A stretch of 64,000 nt of DNA from the NCBI RefSeq assembly GCF_000711955.1, contig NZ_JONR01000028.1, positions 11,553 through 75,552 on the forward strand, written 5' to 3'. The notes under the pieces were generated by a model, which saw only the letters and a list, made by a program, of their open reading frames with translations, did no database searches and was not told the DNA's origin. Shown one piece after another: positions 61,739 to 64,000 of this stretch (position 1 is its first letter; each line of letters opens with the position of its first letter). The DNA comes from Nevskia soli DSM 19509 (GTDB taxonomy: Bacteria > Pseudomonadota > Gammaproteobacteria > Nevskiales > Nevskiaceae). The position numbers were made by a program, and so were the translations under genes.

Positions 61739-62721
61739 TTGATCCGTTCGGTCGCAAGATCTCCTATGTCAGGGTCTCGGTGACGGATCGCTGCGACCTA
61801 CGCTGCGTGTACTGCATGTCGGAGAACATGGTCTTCAAGCCAAAGCCGGAGCTTCTCAGTTTCGACGAGCTGGAGCGTTTATGTACGACCTTCGTCAAGC
61901 TCGGCATCAGAAAAATACGTTTGACTGGGGGAGAACCGCTGGTCAGGCATGGCATTATGGGATTGATCGATAGGTTGGGCGGCCTGGTGAAAAGTGGCCA
62001 GCTCGACGAACTGACGCTTACCACCAATGGCACGCAGCTCGTTCGTCACGCTGAGGCGCTGGCCAAGGCCGGAATACGGCGTATCAATGTATCTATCGAC
62101 ACGCTGGACACCCAGCGCTTTGCCGCAGTCACCCGAGGCGGCAAGCTTGACAGAGTCCTTGCCGGAATCGAAGCGGCCAAGGCAGCCGGAATCCACGTCA
62201 AAGTGAATACCGTCGCACTCAGGGGCGTCAATGAGGATGAGATCGGCGATCTTGTGGCATGGTGCGGCTCGCAAGGACACGACCTGGCCTTGATTGAGAC
62301 CATGCCGCTGGGAGAGATCGCCGACGATCGCGCTGATCAATACGTGTCACTGGCCACGATTCGCAGAAGCCTGGAACGGCGTTTCGCGTTGCGTGATATC
62401 GACTATCGCACCGGAGGGCCGGCCCGGTACGCTGAAGTGATCGGAACTGGAACGCGTCTTGGCTTCATCACGCCGATGAGCCACAATTTCTGCGAAGCTT
62501 GCAACCGGGTGCGAGTGACCTGCACGGGCACCATGTACATGTGCTTAGGGCAAGAGGATGCGGTTGATCTGCGCGCGCCATTGCGTGCCAGTGAAGGGGA
62601 TGATCTGCTGGAGTCGGCTATCCTCAAAGGTATCGCGCGTAAGCCCAAAGGACATGAGTTCGTTATCGAGCGTTATGCGCCGGCGGCGGTGAGGCGCCAC
62701 ATGAGCGTTACCGGTGGCTAG
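61735..62721 (+). CDS. moaA: GTP 3',8-cyclase (molybdenum cofactor biosynthesis)
   Basis: 328 aa radical-SAM enzyme, first step of Moco synthesis. N-terminal cluster Cys20-x3-Cys24-x2-Cys27 in TDRCDLRCVYCM. SAM-binding RLTGGEPLVR. C-terminal substrate cluster FCEACNRVRVTCTGTMYMCLG with the C-x2-C-x13-C spacing. The C-terminal Gly-Gly tail (SVTGG) required for activity is present. ATG 61735. Followed 39 bp later by a ferredoxin that could supply electrons. Confidence 0.95.
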   Translation: MIDPFGRKISYVRVSVTDRCDLRCVYCMSENMVFKPKPELLSFDELERLCTTFVKLGIRKIRLTGGEPLVRHGIMGLIDRLGGLVKSGQLDELTLTTNGTQLVRHAEALAKAGIRRINVSIDTLDTQRFAAVTRGGKLDRVLAGIEAAKAAGIHVKVNTVALRGVNEDEIGDLVAWCGSQGHDLALIETMPLGEIADDRADQYVSLATIRRSLERRFALRDIDYRTGGPARYAEVIGTGTRLGFITPMSHNFCEACNRVRVTCTGTMYMCLGQEDAVDLRAPLRASEGDDLLESAILKGIARKPKGHEFVIERYAPAAVRRHMSVTGG

Positions 62722-62760
62722 GCCTGCAACGCTGACATCACGACATTTGGAGGGGAAGCC

Positions 62761-63174
62761 ATGGCCGTCGTCGTGATCGAAGGATGCATCAAGTGCAAAT
62801 ACACCGACTGCGCGGAAGTGTGCCCCGTGGATTGCTTCTACGAGGGCGAGAACATGCTTGTCGTCAATCCACTGGAGTGCATAGACTGCGGGCTCTGCGA
62901 ACCGGTATGCCCAGTTGAAGCGATCGTTCCGGACAGCTATCCAGAAGCCGCCAAGTGGGTGCGGATCAATACCGATTATTCGAAGATCTGGCCGCAGATC
63001 AGCTACAAAAGAAGGTCGCCCTATCCCCAATCAGAGGCCTTCAAGGGCTTAAAGAATAAGTACCCGGATCACTTCGATCCAAGGCCTGCTGCGCAGCAGG
63101 CCGGCGACGCCGAGGAAAGCAGCAGATCAAAGAAGGCATGGGGCTTGGGGACGCGCGGGGGCACCAAGGCCTGA
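62761..63174 (+). CDS. fdxA: 7Fe ferredoxin (FdxA type)
   Basis: 137 aa. Cys9, 12, 17, 21, 25, 40, 43, 46 and 50 match Azotobacter ferredoxin I spacing (offset one), binding [3Fe-4S] and [4Fe-4S] clusters. A ~75-residue C-terminal extension ends in basic and polar residues. ATG 62761 with GGAGG. Its place behind moaA suggests it reduces MoaA or an associated molybdoenzyme (inference). Confidence 0.93.
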   Translation: MAVVVIEGCIKCKYTDCAEVCPVDCFYEGENMLVVNPLECIDCGLCEPVCPVEAIVPDSYPEAAKWVRINTDYSKIWPQISYKRRSPYPQSEAFKGLKNKYPDHFDPRPAAQQAGDAEESSRSKKAWGLGTRGGTKA

Positions 63175-63670
63175 ATTGTTCTCGGAAAACGACGCCCCAA
63201 AGAAGTTTGAGGGTCATTTCTAGAATAGTACGCCTCTAGATCAAAATCATGTAAAAAAGTATCGAGCGATTTAGCGGATCATCATAGATATTAGAACTGC
63301 ACTGCAGTTTCCCTTGATGCGCAATCTTAAGATGATCATAGTAAGTAAGTTCTAGCGGCGCGCAAGACGAAAGGAGCGTAGCGTATCCCACCTTCGAGGC
63401 GAAGCAAGGCTCTCAGAAAGCGCGGCCAATGCCGCGCACGCAAGCACGTACAAAACATACAAAGCAGTTTCAGGTGCCTGCATTCAGACGGAAGCAGGCC
63501 ACCTCCAAAAAGGGTGCTAAAAACCCTCCCAGGCCATTAACACCCCAAATCGCGCAGCAGCCTTTCCCGCACCCAAAACTTCAACGCTCACCGCATGCGT
63601 GCCAACAAAAACCCTTGGCACGCATGGCACGCATGAGCTTTTTCGGCCCCGAAACCGTACGGCGGTACGA
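63175..63670. other. Intergenic region before the aldehyde dehydrogenase end
   Basis: About 495 bp. AT-rich around 63230-63340. CGCGGC-CAAT-GCCGCG dyad near 63421. Nothing coding is supported. Confidence 0.5.
63594..63626 (-). terminator. 12-bp inverted repeat downstream of the minus-strand aldehyde dehydrogenase
   Basis: CATGCGTGCCAA (63594-63605) and TTGGCACGCATG (63615-63626) with a 9-nt loop, followed by an extra GCACGCATG copy. No distinct U-run on the minus strand, so function as a terminator is uncertain. Confidence 0.45.
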
Positions 63671-64000
63671 TCAACGCTTGATCGCCGCCGACTTGATGAC
63701 AATCATCTTGCGCACCTGCATGTCATGCATGGTGTACGGCACGCCGCCGACGTTATGCCCGGAGGTGCGCAGCCCGGCGAAGGGCATCCAGTCGACGCGG
63801 AACGCGGTGTGGTCGTTGACCATCACGGCCGAGGCGTCGAGGCGTTGGTAGCAGTGCATGGCGGTGTCGATGGACTGCGTGTACACCGCCGCCTGGAACG
63901 ACACCGGCAGGCTGTTGGCGCGGGCGATGGCGTCGTCGATCTTGTCGTAGCCGTAGACGCACACCACCGGGCCGAACACTTCGAGGGTGGAGACGCGCAC
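63671..64000 (-). CDS. Aldehyde dehydrogenase (C-terminal part, continues past window)
   Basis: The 110 visible codons are the C-terminal region of an NAD-dependent aldehyde dehydrogenase: STLEVFGPVVCVYGYDKIDDAIARANSLPVSFQAAVYTQSID and FAGLRTSGHNVGGVPYTM. The catalytic Cys and Glu lie beyond the window. Its subfamily cannot be fixed from this part. Could be the aldehyde step of the catabolic region. Confidence 0.85.
   Translation of the reverse strand: MRVSTLEVFGPVVCVYGYDKIDDAIARANSLPVSFQAAVYTQSIDTAMHCYQRLDASAVMVNDHTAFRVDWMPFAGLRTSGHNVGGVPYTMHDMQVRKMIVIKSAAIKR

Noticed and set aside
63429..63851. 140-codon plus-strand frame near the right edge
   Set aside because: It runs across the hairpin and antisense to the aldehyde dehydrogenase end. 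Lys/Pro-rich without homology.
1..64000. CRISPR arrays, tRNA/rRNA genes, intact insertion sequences
   Set aside because: No regularly spaced repeats, cloverleaf with conserved TTCGANNC arm, rRNA stretch or transposase was recognised on either strand.

Overview
The window looks like part of a Proteobacterial chromosome, most likely Gamma- or Betaproteobacterial. The grounds are Shine-Dalgarno-led, densely packed operons, a moderately high GC content, lipoprotein and Tat signals, RND efflux parts, an outer-membrane DUF1302 protein and a LysR/TetR/HxlR/AraC regulator mix. No rRNA, tRNA, CRISPR array or intact insertion sequence was seen. The genus cannot be told from the sequence alone.

Layout. 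(A) 1-14 kb is an accessory, partly decayed segment. It holds the end of an old-yellow-enzyme reductase, an amidase, a broken short-chain dehydrogenase (SDR) running into a cholesterol-oxidase-like GMC oxidoreductase, an HxlR regulator, a GST/chloroperoxidase pair with a divergent TetR, a GNAT enzyme and three intact SDRs. Between them lie remnants of an alpha/beta hydrolase, an SDR, an NmrA-type reductase and a P4-type integrase. (B) 14.6-23 kb carries a SnoaL-like protein, a complete tripartite RND efflux set with its TetR, and an enoyl-CoA hydratase. (C) 23.3-37.2 kb reads as one envelope block: lytic transglycosylase, membrane-anchored periplasmic protein, OmpA-like protein, orphan acyl carrier protein, MMPL-type RND permease, Ycf48-like propeller, DUF1302 outer-membrane protein, moaE and two Tat-exported DUF1329 proteins. 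(D) 37.4-57.8 kb is a CoA-thioester catabolic region: CurA-type reductase, degenerate MoeA-like protein, carboxymuconolactone-decarboxylase-like protein, BKACE (DUF849), crotonase, CaiB-type CoA-transferase, ScoAB, acetate-type symporter with DUF485 partner, acyl-CoA ligase, LysR, GlxA/AraC, a solitary TatA, semialdehyde dehydrogenase, thiolase, tautomerase, small unknown, Zn alcohol dehydrogenase and MoaB. (E) 57.9-64 kb holds an unknown protein, LysR with a divergent hydrolase, moaA, 7Fe ferredoxin and the end of an aldehyde dehydrogenase.

How the genes may work together (inference). Block C could move a hydrophobic substrate or lipid across the envelope, with a dedicated TatA (in D) serving the two Tat-dependent DUF1329 proteins. 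In D, BKACE would cleave a beta-keto acid with acetyl-CoA to acetoacetate. ScoAB would activate acetoacetate to acetoacetyl-CoA and the thiolase would split it to acetyl-CoA. Ligase, CaiB transferase, crotonase and dehydrogenases would form or process the CoA esters. Scattered Moco-synthesis genes (moaE, moeA-like, moaB, moaA) plus FdxA suggest a molybdoenzyme lying outside the window. A shared 17-nt motif, GAGTTTC followed by an AT-rich centre and a (G)GAA half, lies upstream of four transcription units of C and D (27.6, 40.1, 51.9 and 55.0 kb). It suggests that they form one regulon.
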